Assembly (NCBI GenBank): GCA_003427395.1
Contig: BFEA01000201.1
Location: forward strand, 986,923 to 1,050,922
Direction of reading: 5' to 3'
DNA from: Chara braunii
Lineage: Eukaryota > Streptophyta > Charophyceae > Charales > Characeae
DNA length: 64,000 nucleotides
Shown: positions 24,101 to 35,971 of the stretch, piece by piece
How the letters are laid out: each line of letters opens with the position of its first letter
Position numbering within the stretch: position 1 is the stretch's first letter
Made by a program: the position numbers and the translations under genes
The notes under the pieces: model-generated
Told to the model about the DNA's origin: nothing
Database searches by the model: none
What the model saw: only the letters and a program-made list of their open reading frames with translations

Positions 24101-24329
24101 GACACAACAGGGAAGTTAGTAGTTGGGTTATTTTTCTTTTATTTATTTTCGTTAGTTAGTTAGATTCGTTTTCTTCTATTTATTTATTTTCGATATTTAG
24201 TTAGATTCGTTTTTCTTCTGTTTTGTAATCCTTATTTTCTCCTCGTTTATCCGCTCCCTCGGATAGTTTTCATAGATCCATGTTACTGAATCTGTTTTTG
24301 AAACCGGATAGATTCGGTGAAAAGTGAGT

Positions 24330-24683
24330 CAAAGGTTTTGCAGCGTGATCCCGTTGCGACCTTGATCGCCCTGAGCCCGCGTGAACGCGAGGGGCTCGGA
24401 AACGAGTAGGAGGAAGGTCGTCATCACGAGTGCGATGAAGAGCAACCGGGAGAGGGTCGCTCGGGGATAGTGCAGGTTGGCAGAGTGTGCGTGCATATGT
24501 TTAAGGAGCGGGCGCTCAACGAAAGAAGGAAGACACAAGGAGGTAATGCTCGCGAGCGAGAAAGAAGAGGCACGAGCGCAGGCGCAAGAGAAGGCAAGGC
24601 GCATGCTAGCGGGCGGAGGTGGAACGTGCGAAGGGAAGATGATAAGTCGAGCACAAAGAAGGAGGCGCGCAAAAGAAGAAGGA

Positions 24684-24714
<31 letters not shown>

Positions 24715-25300
24715 AAGAAGAAGAAGAAGAAGAAGAAGGAGAGGAAGAAGAAGAGGAGAGAGGAGGCATCTGGGAAGCGGGAAAGATAGCACACGGAGAA
24801 AACGAAGGCGGTAGCTTGAAAGAGGGAGGCGCGTGAAGAAGAAGAAGAAGATGAAGAAGAAGAAGAAGAAGAAGAAGAAGAAGAAGAAGAAGAAGACGGA
24901 GAAGAGGAAGAAGAGGAAAGAAGGGGAAGAAGAGAGGAAGGGAGAGCAATACACACCTGGCCATGCATCCACCGATGACGTCCTGAGGAGGACTCGTCAT
25001 CCACCCGACTTAGTTGGAAGGCACGCTTGTGCCAGTCATGCTCACGTGACATGGTCCCGACATGTTGCATAACGTATCGGATTGTGTGCATTGCGGGGCA
25101 GGGAGCATCCAGATGTCGACGCCGATGAGGACGAGAGCAACAACAAGTTAAGTTTTCAATCTCGCGGCGAACCTCATGGTACTTCCACCAAGAGGAGGAG
25201 CAAAATCGAATAAATCTCCCAGTACAACGTGGAAATATACACTGCCACTTGTGCTCACCCGCTGTCCCGCCTTCGCCCCGGCTCACCCGTGGGATTGTCA

Positions 25301-25344
<44 letters not shown>

Positions 25345-25526
25345 AGAGGGAAGGAGAGAGGGACAAAATGTAAGTAGAAAAAGACTTTCCCGCTCATGTA
25401 GTACATCGCCATTTCGTCATTATGTACCAAGTACAAAACACTTCCGTTTCGAACGTACCAGATATGAAAAATAGTTCGTATACATTCGTTTTGTTATTAT
25501 TAATGTTGCAATGAGTACTACTGTTG

Positions 25527-25578
<52 letters not shown>

Positions 25579-25640
25579 CGTAGTTTTTATTTTATAATTA
25601 TTATCATTATTATTATTATTATTATAATTTACTATTATTA
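24330..25640. repeat. Microsatellite-rich block (GAA, GT, TTA)
   Basis: GAA/AAG tracts at about 24683-24740 and 24835-24897 lie in purine-rich DNA. A GT tract is at 25302-25335 and TTA tracts at 25527-25626. The long poly-Ser, poly-Leu or poly-Arg frames here are products of the repeats, not genes. Confidence 0.9.
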
Positions 25641-27153
25641 TCGAGTTTTAATCTTAGGTATGATATGCGACTGTTGAAGCGAAGGGGGGGAAAACGGAGG
25701 GGATGATGCATTAGGGGGTAGAAGAGTACAGTGGGAGAAAGAAAAGAAGAGGGAAAACGCACAGGGAAGGAAGGCGGGTGCGGAGTGGAAAGAAGATGGC
25801 GAAGGTGTGAAGCAAGCGTGCAGGAGAAAGAGGAATGTGCATGATTTGAAGAAAAGAAGCGGATGTGTAGGAGGGGATAGGATCGGAAGAGCGAAGGTGA
25901 AGTCAAAACACGTACCTCGACAGCAAAAGCTCTAACTTATCCTGCGCCTCTCGAGCAGTTCCACACGGTGGGACTGCATGAAAGTTCAATATGCCTTTCT
26001 CTCTCCTACCACTGATTCGTCTCATTACGGTTTTGGGTAGTAGTAAATAGGGGCAAGAGAATCTCCTAGTTAGTACACAGGAGGTAGAGAGAAAGAGAGA
26101 GAGAAGGGAGAAAAAGAAAGAAGAGAAATAAAGGAGAAGAGAAGCAGACAAAACAGACAGACATACAGATGGGAGCAAGACAGACAGTTAGGTAGACAGT
26201 CAGCCATGCAGACAATCAACCATACAGACAGTCAACCATACAGACAGCCAGACAGACAGTTAGAGAAACAGACAAACAATATAAACAAACAGACAAACAA
26301 CATAAACAAACAAACAAGCAACATAAATAGACAGACAGACCAACACAGACTGACAGGCAAGCAGATACATAGACACATGGACATAGACAGACAGACACGA
26401 AAAGAGAAAGGTAGCAGGAGGGGCTAATAAAAGATGCACGCGCAGAGGCAAAAGAAGGAAAAGAAGGAGAAAAAGAAGTAGAAGAAGGAAAAGGGGAGAG
26501 TTGCATGCGCTGCCTGCAGATGCGCTATACTGATGAGTCCAAGGAGTTGACTGTCCGGATCAAAATGGCTCGAGCAATGTTCTTAAAGGAACATCGTGAC
26601 AAGCGTAAACTGCTGTAATTTCTGATCTTGGATGGGGAACGCCTAGTAAATGAGGGTCATCAACTCGCATTGAATTACGCCCCTGCCCTTTGTGCCCACC
26701 GCCCGTTACTCCGACCGTATGAATGGTCTGATGAATTATCTGGGTCGCAGTGATCTCAGTGGTTTGCCGCTGGGGGTGTTGTGCGAAGATCATTGAACAT
26801 TATTGAATCAGATGAGAGGAAGAAAACACGAGGGAGGAGAAGAAGGAAGAAGAGGAGAGAGAAAAGGAGGAAGAAAGCAAAGAAGGACATACAAACACAA
26901 ACAAAAAGTGAGAAACAACGAACAGATAGACAAACACAATAAGACGGACAATAACACACAACGACGGATAGGTACATATAGACAACAGATACAGACTACA
27001 ACAGAGACAGGATACGGGCAACAACAGACAGACGGACACAGTCAACGACGGACAGACAGGCATACTGTGACAGACGGGCACAAATAAAGAGCTAGCGCGT
27101 GGGGCTCATAAAAATGCACGCACGGAGGTAGAAGAAGGAGAAGAAAGAAGAAG

Positions 27154-27184
<31 letters not shown>
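25641..27184. repeat. Purine-rich DNA with (CAGA)n-like minisatellites
   Basis: Diverged ACAGACAG and ACAAACA repeats fill 26150-26400 and 26880-27070. Each is followed after a short interval by an almost identical phrase, GGGGCTMATAAAARATGCACG (26418 and 27095), and an AGAAGAAGG tract, so the block is itself a diverged duplication. An AAG tract closes it at 27139-27184. Confidence 0.75.
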
Positions 27185-28400
27185 CGGGGTGCACACAGTC
27201 CCGCATGATACTTGCAGACTTGATAAGTGTGACCGGGACTGGGTACCGCTAACTGGACTGGGTAGGACTGGCCATTTGCCTACAAGCTACATCCTAGATT
27301 CACGTAGGGCGAGTTCTGAATCCTCCGGAAGACTGTGTATTTGCCCCTTCATTACTGTAGCAGCTACGACTCCTACCATTACTCAGATCTCAGATCTACA
27401 GACCTACGGTTCAAGCTCACACGGGTCAACTGATACTGTACATGAGAAAAGGCGAAGCTGAGGGATCGAGCCTGCGTCTGCTACCGTAAAGGTGAAAATT
27501 GTTTCAACTGTAGCACTAGTATCAAAGAAAGTGAGGAAGAGAGAAAAAGGGAAAGAGGAAAGGTTGATGATGTGAGAGCATGTACCTGGTCTTAGTAGTA
27601 GTCTACGGGGGTCGACATCATCATATACTTTGGTTTTGCGGCTGACGTCAGCTGGGTGCATTGTCTACTCGTAGGATGCTAGTAAGTTGTGGGATTGTGG
27701 TCTAGACGCGGACACCTGGGCACATGTAGTAGCGTGAGGCCAAACAACGGGACAGTATCAGACTATGGCCAGGCAGGCTGGACAACAAGCATGCACCACA
27801 TGGTCTTGCGAGCAGGCAAGACATCAAACACACATGGTTCTAGAAACACGCATGTGGAACAATGAGCGGGTTGCTATGCCCAGGGTTGTGTGGCGAAAGT
27901 AAAGGGATGCATGTGGACTAAAAGGAAAGAGATGCCAGGGAGGAAAGGAGTAGGAAGAGTGAAAATGAGAGACGTGAAGAGAGGAAGAAAGAAGGAATGA
28001 AGGGAAGAGAAGAAGAAGAGAAAGAAAAGAAAGTGATAAGATACTACCTCTTTTGCTGTTATTATTATTATTTATTGTTACTATCATTTATTATTATTAT
28101 TATTATATTTTTATTTATTATTTTTATTATCGTTATTGTTATTTATTTTTGTTATTGCTATTATTGAACATCACAGGTCAGAGATGAAGAGAATGCAGGC
28201 CATTGGAGAGAAGAGAGACATTGTCACTGTGCGATGGTACCTATCTCCTCAATCCTCCTCCATTCTTATCATTGGTTTATTCTCTCAAAACACATGTCTC
28301 TTCAACTATGATTGATGTGTTCCCCTTGAGACGACTCTGACTTTTGCGACCTTAAGCTTTGGACAAGTAATAGCAATGACTAGATATGGCTGAGTAAACA
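27185..28400. other. Unassigned region with a TTA tract
   Basis: A TTA/TTG trinucleotide tract at 28052-28165 is the only clear structure. A possible minus-strand tRNA-Glu-like fragment lies near 27445-27500 (ATTTTCACC followed by GGCTCGATCCCT, then TTTT). No gene. Confidence 0.45.
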
Positions 28401-29480
28401 GGGCGATTGCGGGAGCTCTGCCGGAGTTCAGGAGGAACTATGGAGGCAGGGAGCTATGAGGTACGCGTCACCTATTCCTTTCCCGTATACCCCTACAAAT
28501 TACAACCTCCTATTGGATTGCATGCACGACTGTATGATATATTGTTCATACATTCTTCATGACTAAGTTTATTTAAAGTAAAAATGTTATATGACTGAAG
28601 TAAGAATCCTGCCTAATGCAAGCAAAGAAACTTAACATAACCGAGAAAGAACCTAGGATTGATTGAACTTGGAGACCAAAATGGTGCAATGGAGGCTCAT
28701 GTCTGAGCCGCCGTGCTACTTGTGTATGCGCTGACTTAACCAAGGGTTGACAATGAGGTACTCATGTGTAAGTTACCTTATCGGATCGACTGTTGTCATG
28801 AAGGGGAAAGATGTCTGACATTTAGAAATGATAAGGGGAGACTCTTGTGCGGGTCGCCTTGTTAACCCATCAGACAAGTCTCCGAAGGCGATAGAAAATC
28901 CATGTGTGGGTTTGACACTTGCCTTATGAGATTGGGATGATTACATGATCAGAAGGTGGCGGTACTCCTGTATGTGCTACCTCACCACCTTGATTAATTA
29001 GGGATCTGCTTGAGATTGAAAGACGAAGGAATAATTTTGTGGATCTATTCCTCTAGCCGCATGGACTAACAGTCTGGAGATGATGGAGCAAAAGCATATG
29101 GCAAGAGGGGTGAAGACTCTTGTGAGAGTCATCGCGTTACCGATCTCCTATGAATCAGATGAGTAATAGGAAGATCATGTGTGAGACTTCCTAGTACTTG
29201 TTTGATACCCGACTAACTAACTCAAAGAAAATGTGGAGTACGGGGGATTAAGTAATAGTAGGGGACTCATATATGAGTAACCTGCTACTGGCCTAAAGTA
29301 GGACTGATGAATTGTTTAATTACTAACAAGCTGTTCATCCAATACTAAACCAAGGGGATAGGGGGATTATGATACTAACTCTCTTTCTTATTAATTGCTG
29401 AGAAAAAATCAGTCTTTGCACTTATTTCAGGTGTAGTAGGGGGCTCCAGTGAGGGTCATTCTATTCACACACTTGAGTCT
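28401..29480 (+). mobile_element. Non-autonomous element A: leader plus array of covarying hairpins
   Basis: The leader (28402-28510) contains GCGATTGCGGGAGCTCTGCC and GGAGGCAGGGAG, shared with 48541-48640. After it nine modules repeat a palindromic apex close to ACTCATGTGTGAGT, at about 28694, 28757, 28840, 28899, 28963, 29116, 29173, 29262 and 29441. The flanking arms pair in most modules but differ in sequence: AGGTA/TACCT, AAGG/CCTT, AAATCC/GGGTTT, TAGGAAG/CTTCCTA and AGTAGG/CCTGCTACT. The module at 28960 has 14 bp in three blocks. There is no open frame. Plus strand is inferred from leader order only. Confidence 0.6.
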
Positions 29481-30650
29481 AAGACCGACTTACCATTTGC
29501 AGGAAATAGGAAATCATATTGCTACTCTTTCTCGCTCACAACTGCCTCAACCCACCAAAAGCAATCGAGAACAACAAAATTGTTTGTAAAAATTGAGAGC
29601 GAATTAGGATAATTTGGAAACCGATATAATCAAAACCACGTTACCCGAGTGCTATTCAACCGACCAGCCTACAACTGCCTCAACCCACGTATCCTAAATG
29701 TCAAGCTCTACCAGGCCTCACGCCCCCAACTGCTGAGTTACAGGGTGGCGTGACCCACCCCAGCTCCGACCCACGTCGTTTTAGAAGCAGCTCGTGGTTA
29801 GCCATTAGACTGCCTTCCACCCTCGACAGTTCCCTAGATCTCTCTACCAAGCTTCTAACCCCCACATAACTTGGGTTATAAAGCAGCACAACCAAACCCC
29901 AGCTCCGGACAGCGTCGTTACGGCATCGATAAACCGTAAACTCATGGATATAATGGGGAAACCCTTCATCGGAAGATCCGCTGAACACCACCATCGCAAC
30001 CAAGGTTTCGAAATATTCAGCTCCCTTCGTGCACTGATTGTGCTCGACATACCCAGACCATCTAAACCCTCCCCCTAATCTCCACTCTGGCAAGACTTAT
30101 CACGGTGCAGCCACCATCTTCATCGCTGTTGTGCCCTATTTCCGTCCTACCAACTAGCACCCTCGCTAGCAGGACACTCCTTCCAACTGCTAACCCCACT
30201 TAGCGAAACGACACTCACCCCTACCTATGCGACCCTAACATGGCAAGGTAAGCTGGAGGGAAAAAAAACTCACCATCCAAATCCAAGTAAATCTTGCACG
30301 ATTAATGCAAAAACAAGGTACCAAAATACAACTCTGGAGGGCGAAATTCCGACACTTAAAAATTTAGGGTTTTCAACTCGATTAGAAGATCAATATCCAC
30401 GCACGAAAATTGTTCCAGAAAAAACAAAACTTAGATAAGAAGTTAGATTCAACTATTTAAAATCGTAGATTATGACATCAGAAGCACAAAACATCAAATT
30501 GTGCGGCTGAATTTTGGAAAATAAGACTAGGAGATTAATTTTGGTGTCCAAATAGACTTAAGGATCTTACAGCTCTGATTTTCGAGTCCAAGGATACAGA
30601 AAGTCACTCTGAACATTTACCGGATGTTGTAATATGGAGACTAATTTAGA
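29481..30650. other. Unassigned region with a doubtful minus-strand open frame
   Basis: A minus frame at 29701-30093 (130 codons) has no domain I know, and its DNA contains the internal duplication CCCCAGCTCCG (29759 and 29898). ACAACTGCCTCAACCCAC occurs twice (29539 and 29671). These repeats suggest transposon debris. Confidence 0.4.
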
Positions 30651-30654
30651 TGGT

Positions 30655-30740
30655 TATATGAGTACAACTCAGTGATTAGAGCACCGGTTGGAGATGCGCA
30701 TTGTGGTATGAGGTTGCAGGCTCAAAACTCCGCAGCCTTT
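30655..30740 (+). repeat. tRNA-like fragment
   Basis: CAACTCAGTGATTAGAGCAC is a good A-box and D arm, and GGTTGCAGGCTCAAAACTCC occupies the B-box place but is degenerate. The ends do not form an acceptor stem. Confidence 0.4.
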
Positions 30741-30984
30741 CGCATGGACATCGATAGGGCGTTAGAATGACGCACGGCTAGACACACATACCCTTGGGAT
30801 GATACGGGTAAGTTATTATAGACACTGCCTGCGCACCACCCAAGGGGTAGTCCATGGTTGCTGTAGGGATTGGGCGATGGTGGGTACGCTGATGTTCTTG
30901 GTCTAAGGGGTTGTCATGAGACTGCTGGGTGGCTTGCGTAGTCCGATTTACTCGAGCCCACGAGAGCACAACTACAAACTATTT

Positions 30985-31055
30985 CACAGTGTATGTCAAT
31001 AGGTTAGGTCACTTGCACGATTCACATAAGGTCCTGTGTTCGATACCAAACTGTA
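30985..31055 (+). repeat. tRNA-like fragment, possible SINE head
   Basis: ATGTCAATAGGTTAGGTCAC sits in A-box position and GTCCTGTGTTCGATACC is a good B-box. It directly precedes the first of three tandem units, so it may be the head of that repeat. Confidence 0.4.
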
Positions 31056-31056
31056 A

Positions 31057-31625
31057 CTTAGGGCTGGTTATCCTCTTAGTACGTGGTCAAAGGATTGGGG
31101 CTGGCATAGCAGTTTCTTAGTACGGGATGTCAGGAGTGTCAGGAGATAGTGCACTTTATCGCAGGGCCGGAACGGGCTCCAGGGACATACAAGGGAACAG
31201 AAGATTGTCTGCAAAGGGCTTAGAGATTATCCAGGGTCAATGCATATAGTCCATGATTCACGATTGAGGGTGGGCTATCCTCCTAGTACGTACCTTAGAG
31301 TTGAGGCTGGCATCGCAGTCCTTAGTACGGATATCGGGGGTGTAAGGAGATACTGCACCTTACCGTGGGGCTGGAACGGCCTCCAGGGATATACGAGGGA
31401 ACGAAGGATCCCCATCTCTCTACCATCAACATCATAGTACATTGTAGTACAAAGACAACATAAGGATAAAGAAACTCAGTCCATAACTCATGACCTGGGG
31501 TTGGCTATCCTCCTAGTACGTAGCATAGGGTTGAGGCTGGCATAGCAATTCCTTAGTATGGGATGTCGGGGGTGTTATGGCCGGAACGGGCTCCAGGGAC
31601 ATACGAGGGAACAAAGGATACCCAA
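31057..31625. repeat. Triplicated unit of about 140 bp with spacers
   Basis: Three diverged units start near 31057, 31266 and 31496. Each runs GG(C/G)TATCCTCCTAGTACGT, GAGGCTGGCATAGCAGT, TTAGTACGG, then GGAACGGGCTCCAGGGA and ATACGAGGGAAC. The third lacks the middle GGAGATAGTGCACTTT part. Unit-to-unit distance is about 210-230 bases. Confidence 0.85.
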
Positions 31626-31670
31626 CTCTCTATCATCACCACACAACTAAGCTAGATGGGAGTCACTGTG

Positions 31671-34050
31671 TGTGACGCCCAACCTCACGCCCAGCGCGAC
31701 TTCCTGATCGGAGTGGGACGGGGGTCCGGAAGTGCGAAAGAGGGGTGTGCCAAGGATTTTAGGAAATTGCAGTTGAGTCCCAGGTCGGAACTGGAATATC
31801 CTTGTGGCCAGTTCACGGGTAACTGAGCAAGATGGTAATCCCGAGTTGCATTGGTAGCTGGAGCTTCGGGACACAAGGCTACCGTTGGTGTGAGCATCGA
31901 CGTCGTGGTCAGTCTCGGATCTGATGGACCTTCGGGACGCTATGAGTGTCACGCTGGCTGGTTAGCCATTGGCGTCGCTCATAGCAGACTTCGGAGTCTG
32001 ATGAGGCTGGTCTCAGTCGGAGACTGTGCGATCGCTGGTCGGCCTCAGTTCGTGATCGGCGGACGAATCCCACCGCGCGGTAAATACGGTCTTGCTGACA
32101 CTCCGAGCACGTGGTCCGTGGCCAGTAGGGGCCGATCGCGCACCAAGGGGAGGATAACTGGTCTCGATGATAGCGATTCCTGGTTCGGTGATGACGTGTC
32201 GTGCGTGCGAGTGGGGAAATCGGGGTGGGAAGGGAATTGCGTTTAAGGCCCGTTCAATATCCCACGCACATACGTGTTCCGTTCCTGTGTAGAAGGGGAA
32301 CCCGGGGAGGCGGGACCGAGGTCGCGCGACTTGATAAGCACGCTCCCGTTCCCAATATTCCCGTAACCGTTAATGCCTCTGACTTTCGCGATCTTTGACG
32401 TAGAAGGGAATCTCAACGTTGACGTGCAGGTCACGGCGGACTGTGGCGCACGGGCGAACCTGACGTGCGTGCTTGGACTAAGTGGGGTGACGACTCGGTG
32501 TTGATGCGAGACGACGGACTGTCCGCATCGGAGGTGACATGGTGTAAAGAGAGACAGAGAGAGTGAGGAGCAGACGAGTGTGGGATCGTGACCTTTCTTT
32601 TTTTTTTCCTTGTATTGAATTTTGGGCTCAGGCGAGAGCCGTCTTTCTTGTCTTCGATTTTCGTGCGATGGTGTCGCCTGGTGTGCAACTCTATTCTCCC
32701 GTCTCCTTCCTTGTTGACGGGTGTGGGTTGAATGCATCAGTTTTGTTGAATGCGAGTGTCAATCTTGAAAAGTGTGTCTGACCAATGGATCCGCGTCGTC
32801 TTTGCATGAACGAGTGAAGTGTGAACGAGTGAGGATTCGACGAATGAATGTCCGCGATCTCACAAGAAACCTGATCACCGAAGAGTTGCCTCGTACTCTG
32901 GAAGGAATTTGTGACGTCGGGGAACTAATCAGTCCTTTTGATTTCTTTGAGTATATCGGTTGGATGATGAACCCTTCGCAGCCTTATCGATGCATGAATG
33001 GCTGGCTTGTCACGAGATTGCCTTATGATTATGCCCAGAAGTTGTCTTTTCTTTTGATCTGATAGTTGCATGACGAACCCTTGGGGAACCACGGGGGCAC
33101 CTGAAACGACCCATCAACGGGAAGCCAGTCTCGCGCACACGCCTGTGCTAACCTTCCAAATCCAGAGAGAGCGAGTCAGTCGCGCTTGCGAAATTTATAG
33201 CATGAGTGTTTGCACGAAAAATTCGGGATCATACCCAAGACAGAAAGGAGGAGAGAAGGGAAGTGCCTACGTTCTGCATGGTCAGGCCGCGTCGTGGGGG
33301 TCGCAGCCACTCTCCACGCATCGATCCGGACATGTAGTGTATCAACCTATGAAAACGAGGGAAGATGCATGCACAGCAGGAAGGAAGGAAGCGAGAAGAA
33401 AGGTGAGAGAGTCAAGAAGAGAGAGATACAGTTACAGTTGCGCCCGCCAAAAAGATACAGTTACCCGCAAGATTAAGGATGCAACTTAGTCAGAGCTCTG
33501 CTCCCACCGCAGACAGGCGCGTGCAAGCAAGAAGCACAGCGCATCAAAAATTTCAAAGTTCGTAAATTTCTATCTAAATCCGAATTGCAGAAAAAGAAAA
33601 TTGCGAAGAACGAAAAAAGAACTTCGAAAAACAATTCCGAGGAGCCCTCGGGGGCTCGACATCAGTTGAAAGAAAAATTTGAAAAACGAAAAGCAATGTT
33701 CCCGCGTGGTCATCGCGCCAAAATTATCGTTCCCCTTCGCCCCAGCAGAAAAAGAAAGAAGCTATGGCAACAATTATTTTTCGCGCTCGCTAAGGCGTGG
33801 TCTCCTACTGCCTAGGCGGGGCCTTGTCCTAATGCTGGCCCGACAAAATCGAAAAAGAAAATCGAAAAAGAAAATCGAAAAAGAAAATCGAAAAAGAAAA
33901 TCAAAAAAGAAAATCGAAAAAGAAACGAGGACATCCATGCAACTTGCCCATCCGACCCATCCCCACGTTCTTTGCCTTACTAACCCGTCCCGTTTCCTCA
34001 AAGCAGCTTTGCGCAGAAAGTCGCGTGACTACAGAAAATGGTTCGTCACA
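31671..34050 (-). mobile_element. Solo long terminal repeat, about 2.4 kb, minus strand
   Basis: Read on the minus strand it starts TGTGACGAAC at 34050 and ends GGCGTGAGGTTGGGCGTCACA at 31671. Its last 750 bases match the LTR ahead of element 2 (40066-40846), and bases 32415-34050 match the rearranged copy at 54485-56143. No gag-pol lies on either side, so it is a solo LTR. Inside is an expanded AAATCGAAAAAGAAA array (33845-33925). The 3' boundary is uncertain by about 10 bases because GGCGTCACA also occurs just outside the 5' end. I found no clean target-site duplication. ORFs inside (for example 32772-33062) recur at the other copies and are LTR sequence, not genes. Confidence 0.8.
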
Positions 34051-34929
34051 TATGTGACGCCTAGGGGGTTTCAATCATGAGCAAGTTCCCGCTTGCTCAC
34101 CCATCATGCACCGATTTGTAACTCGAGGATCGACGCGGAGCTCACGCGTGCCACTTACCATGAGATAAGAGTGTGAAAGTCATTCAACGTGGCATTCGCG
34201 GTCTCTATCCTAAATGTTTCCAGGGAAGGGCAATTTGATAATGGGCGGAGGAGGTGGTGGATGGACCTGGAAGAGGGGAGGTATGAAGCGACGGATCTCT
34301 CTATCGCTGGTGGGGATCCGGGTGTAGTGGATGGTGCGGTGGATGCGAGGGAATCAAGGGTGCTCCCGTGGATGAAGGAGAGAAGCGAGACAGTCGGGGT
34401 AGAGGGTGGAGAGGGTGAAAGGGATAGCAGTGCAGAAGCTCTCGTAATTCTGGCAGGCGGGGATGGTGCCCAAGATGATGCAGTAGACTTCTATATTATT
34501 AAATTCTCGCCAGTTCGTGCTGAAAAGAAGGTCATGGAGAGGGAAGGAGGCGACGAAGGAGCGGGTGGTAACATGCGTGACGACAGTGATGAGAGGGCGG
34601 GTGACGTACAATTGGTGAAAGAGAGAGGGCGGGAAAGGGCACCATCCGTCAGGGAACGGGGGTCGACCCAGGAGTTGGTGAGGGGTGAGGAAGTAAAGGG
34701 GATGACGGGATAACGACTGGGGATGAAGCCCGATCGCCTGCATCTTGATGAGGGCGAAGAGTGGCTCGTGATGGCGGAGAAGACGGAGTCGTTGATTCAC
34801 TCCTTCGGCGGCGTCGAATTCCTGATCCCTCTGCCGCGGCTACATGTCTTTCAGACTCTTCGTGCGGCGACTTTGGGTTTAGCGATGGATCGCCTAGCAG
34901 CAGCTGTGGTGGCGGCCTTTCGGGTTGTT
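34051..34929. other. Unassigned; possible extension of the coding relic
   Basis: Overlapping open frames on both strands (plus 34189-34713, minus 34354-34800) come from strand-asymmetric purine-rich DNA. Either might be a remnant of the gene at 34997-35971, but no domain supports this. Confidence 0.35.
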
Positions 34930-34996
34930 TGACTGGCCGCTTGCCCTCTGCTTTCTCCCGTCTTCGCTGAGCTTTGGCCTCTTCCTCCTCTTTGCT

Positions 34997-35971
34997 TCAC
35001 CTGGGACGGCCACTCGGCTCTCCCGATCCACTTTCCTCTCCCGTCTCCTCTTCTTCTTCCCCTGACCCGATGTAATCGAGATCGTCCTGATAAGTGTTCG
35101 ATTCTTCCTCTTTTGCCTCCTTTTCTTCTTCTTCTTCTTCTTCTTCTTCTTCTTCTTCTTCTTCTTCTTCACCGTGACTGGCTCCTAGCACGTTTCCTCG
35201 CCGGACAAAAGGGTCCCACAGCGTAAGATCAGTGACGTCGATTTCAAGATAGAGGCTCGAGGACGGGTAAAGGTAGTTATCCCCGTCCAACTCCGTACAC
35301 ATGGACCACAACAGATCTGGCGCAAGCGTGTGAGTGAGCACGTCTGTCCCAGACTTCTCGTCACACCTCGACAGGATGTCGAGGGGTAAATCGTCCACCA
35401 GCTGCGCTAAGAACACCAGCAACTCGTCCGTGATTGCGTCGAGGTGGCCTTCTTCCACCTTGTCGAGTAATGTCCCCAATAATTCCCCCTCCGTATCCGT
35501 CCGCCAAGCCTACCAACAGTTCTACCTCGTCGCCCTGGACCTCACCCCCTTCAGCTTCTAGGGCCGGCTCCGCCCAATGAAACACCACGTCCACCAAACA
35601 GAAGCCGCGTTCTACGTAAGCGTGCCACCACCGGTTCGACTTGTCGTCGTCCAAGATCGGCACGCTGAGTTCCCGGATCCGGAAAGAGAGGGCGGGATCC
35701 ATAACAGATTGCCAGAAGGTGGGAAGATCAGACGGAAGGTTGAAGAGGGAGAGACGATGACGGTTCATTGGGGCTGCTCAAAGGGAAGGAGTTCCAAGAG
35801 AAGGATCTTCGACGTGCTGCTGGAGGTGCGGAGTCGAAGATCTACGTCGTTTGGGGTCACCATCCTTTCCTCCGGTCGAGCCAGTAACTCGACCCACGTA
35901 GCCGTGATCTCCTCGGCCCAACCCCGCAACTGTCGATAGATGTCCGTATGAATCGCCGAGTGTACCACCAT
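34997..35971 (-). pseudogene. Frameshifted unknown protein-coding relic
   Basis: Three minus-strand frames follow one another in order: 35971-35765, 35768-35361 and 35479-34997. The first switch is at an overlapping TGA/ATG (35765-35768). The second is around a GGAGGGGG homopolymer (about 35490), where the text passes from ELLVGLADGYGG to ELLGTLLDKVEEG. The combined product of roughly 300 residues has ordinary amino-acid composition, Trp-rich spots (NRWWHAY) and a C-terminal poly-Glu tract from a CTT repeat (35127-35170). I do not recognise the family. Two shifts suggest a pseudogene, but assembly errors at the homopolymer could also explain one. Confidence 0.4.

Noticed and set aside
24329-25436. 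Long open frames rich in Ser, Leu, Phe or Arg
   Set aside because: They follow GAA/TTC and CTT repeats through several frames and both strands; no domain and no codon structure.
26150-27080. Coding of Gln/Thr-rich proteins
   Set aside because: Frames are made by CAGA and ACAA minisatellites.
28690-29465. CRISPR-like array (regular repeats and variable spacers)
   Set aside because: Spacing is irregular, the repeats are palindromic and diverged, the context is eukaryotic, and no cas-like gene is present.
32243-33489. Open frames of 90-165 codons on both strands
   Set aside because: They lie inside the solo LTR and recur in other LTR copies with indels that break them.
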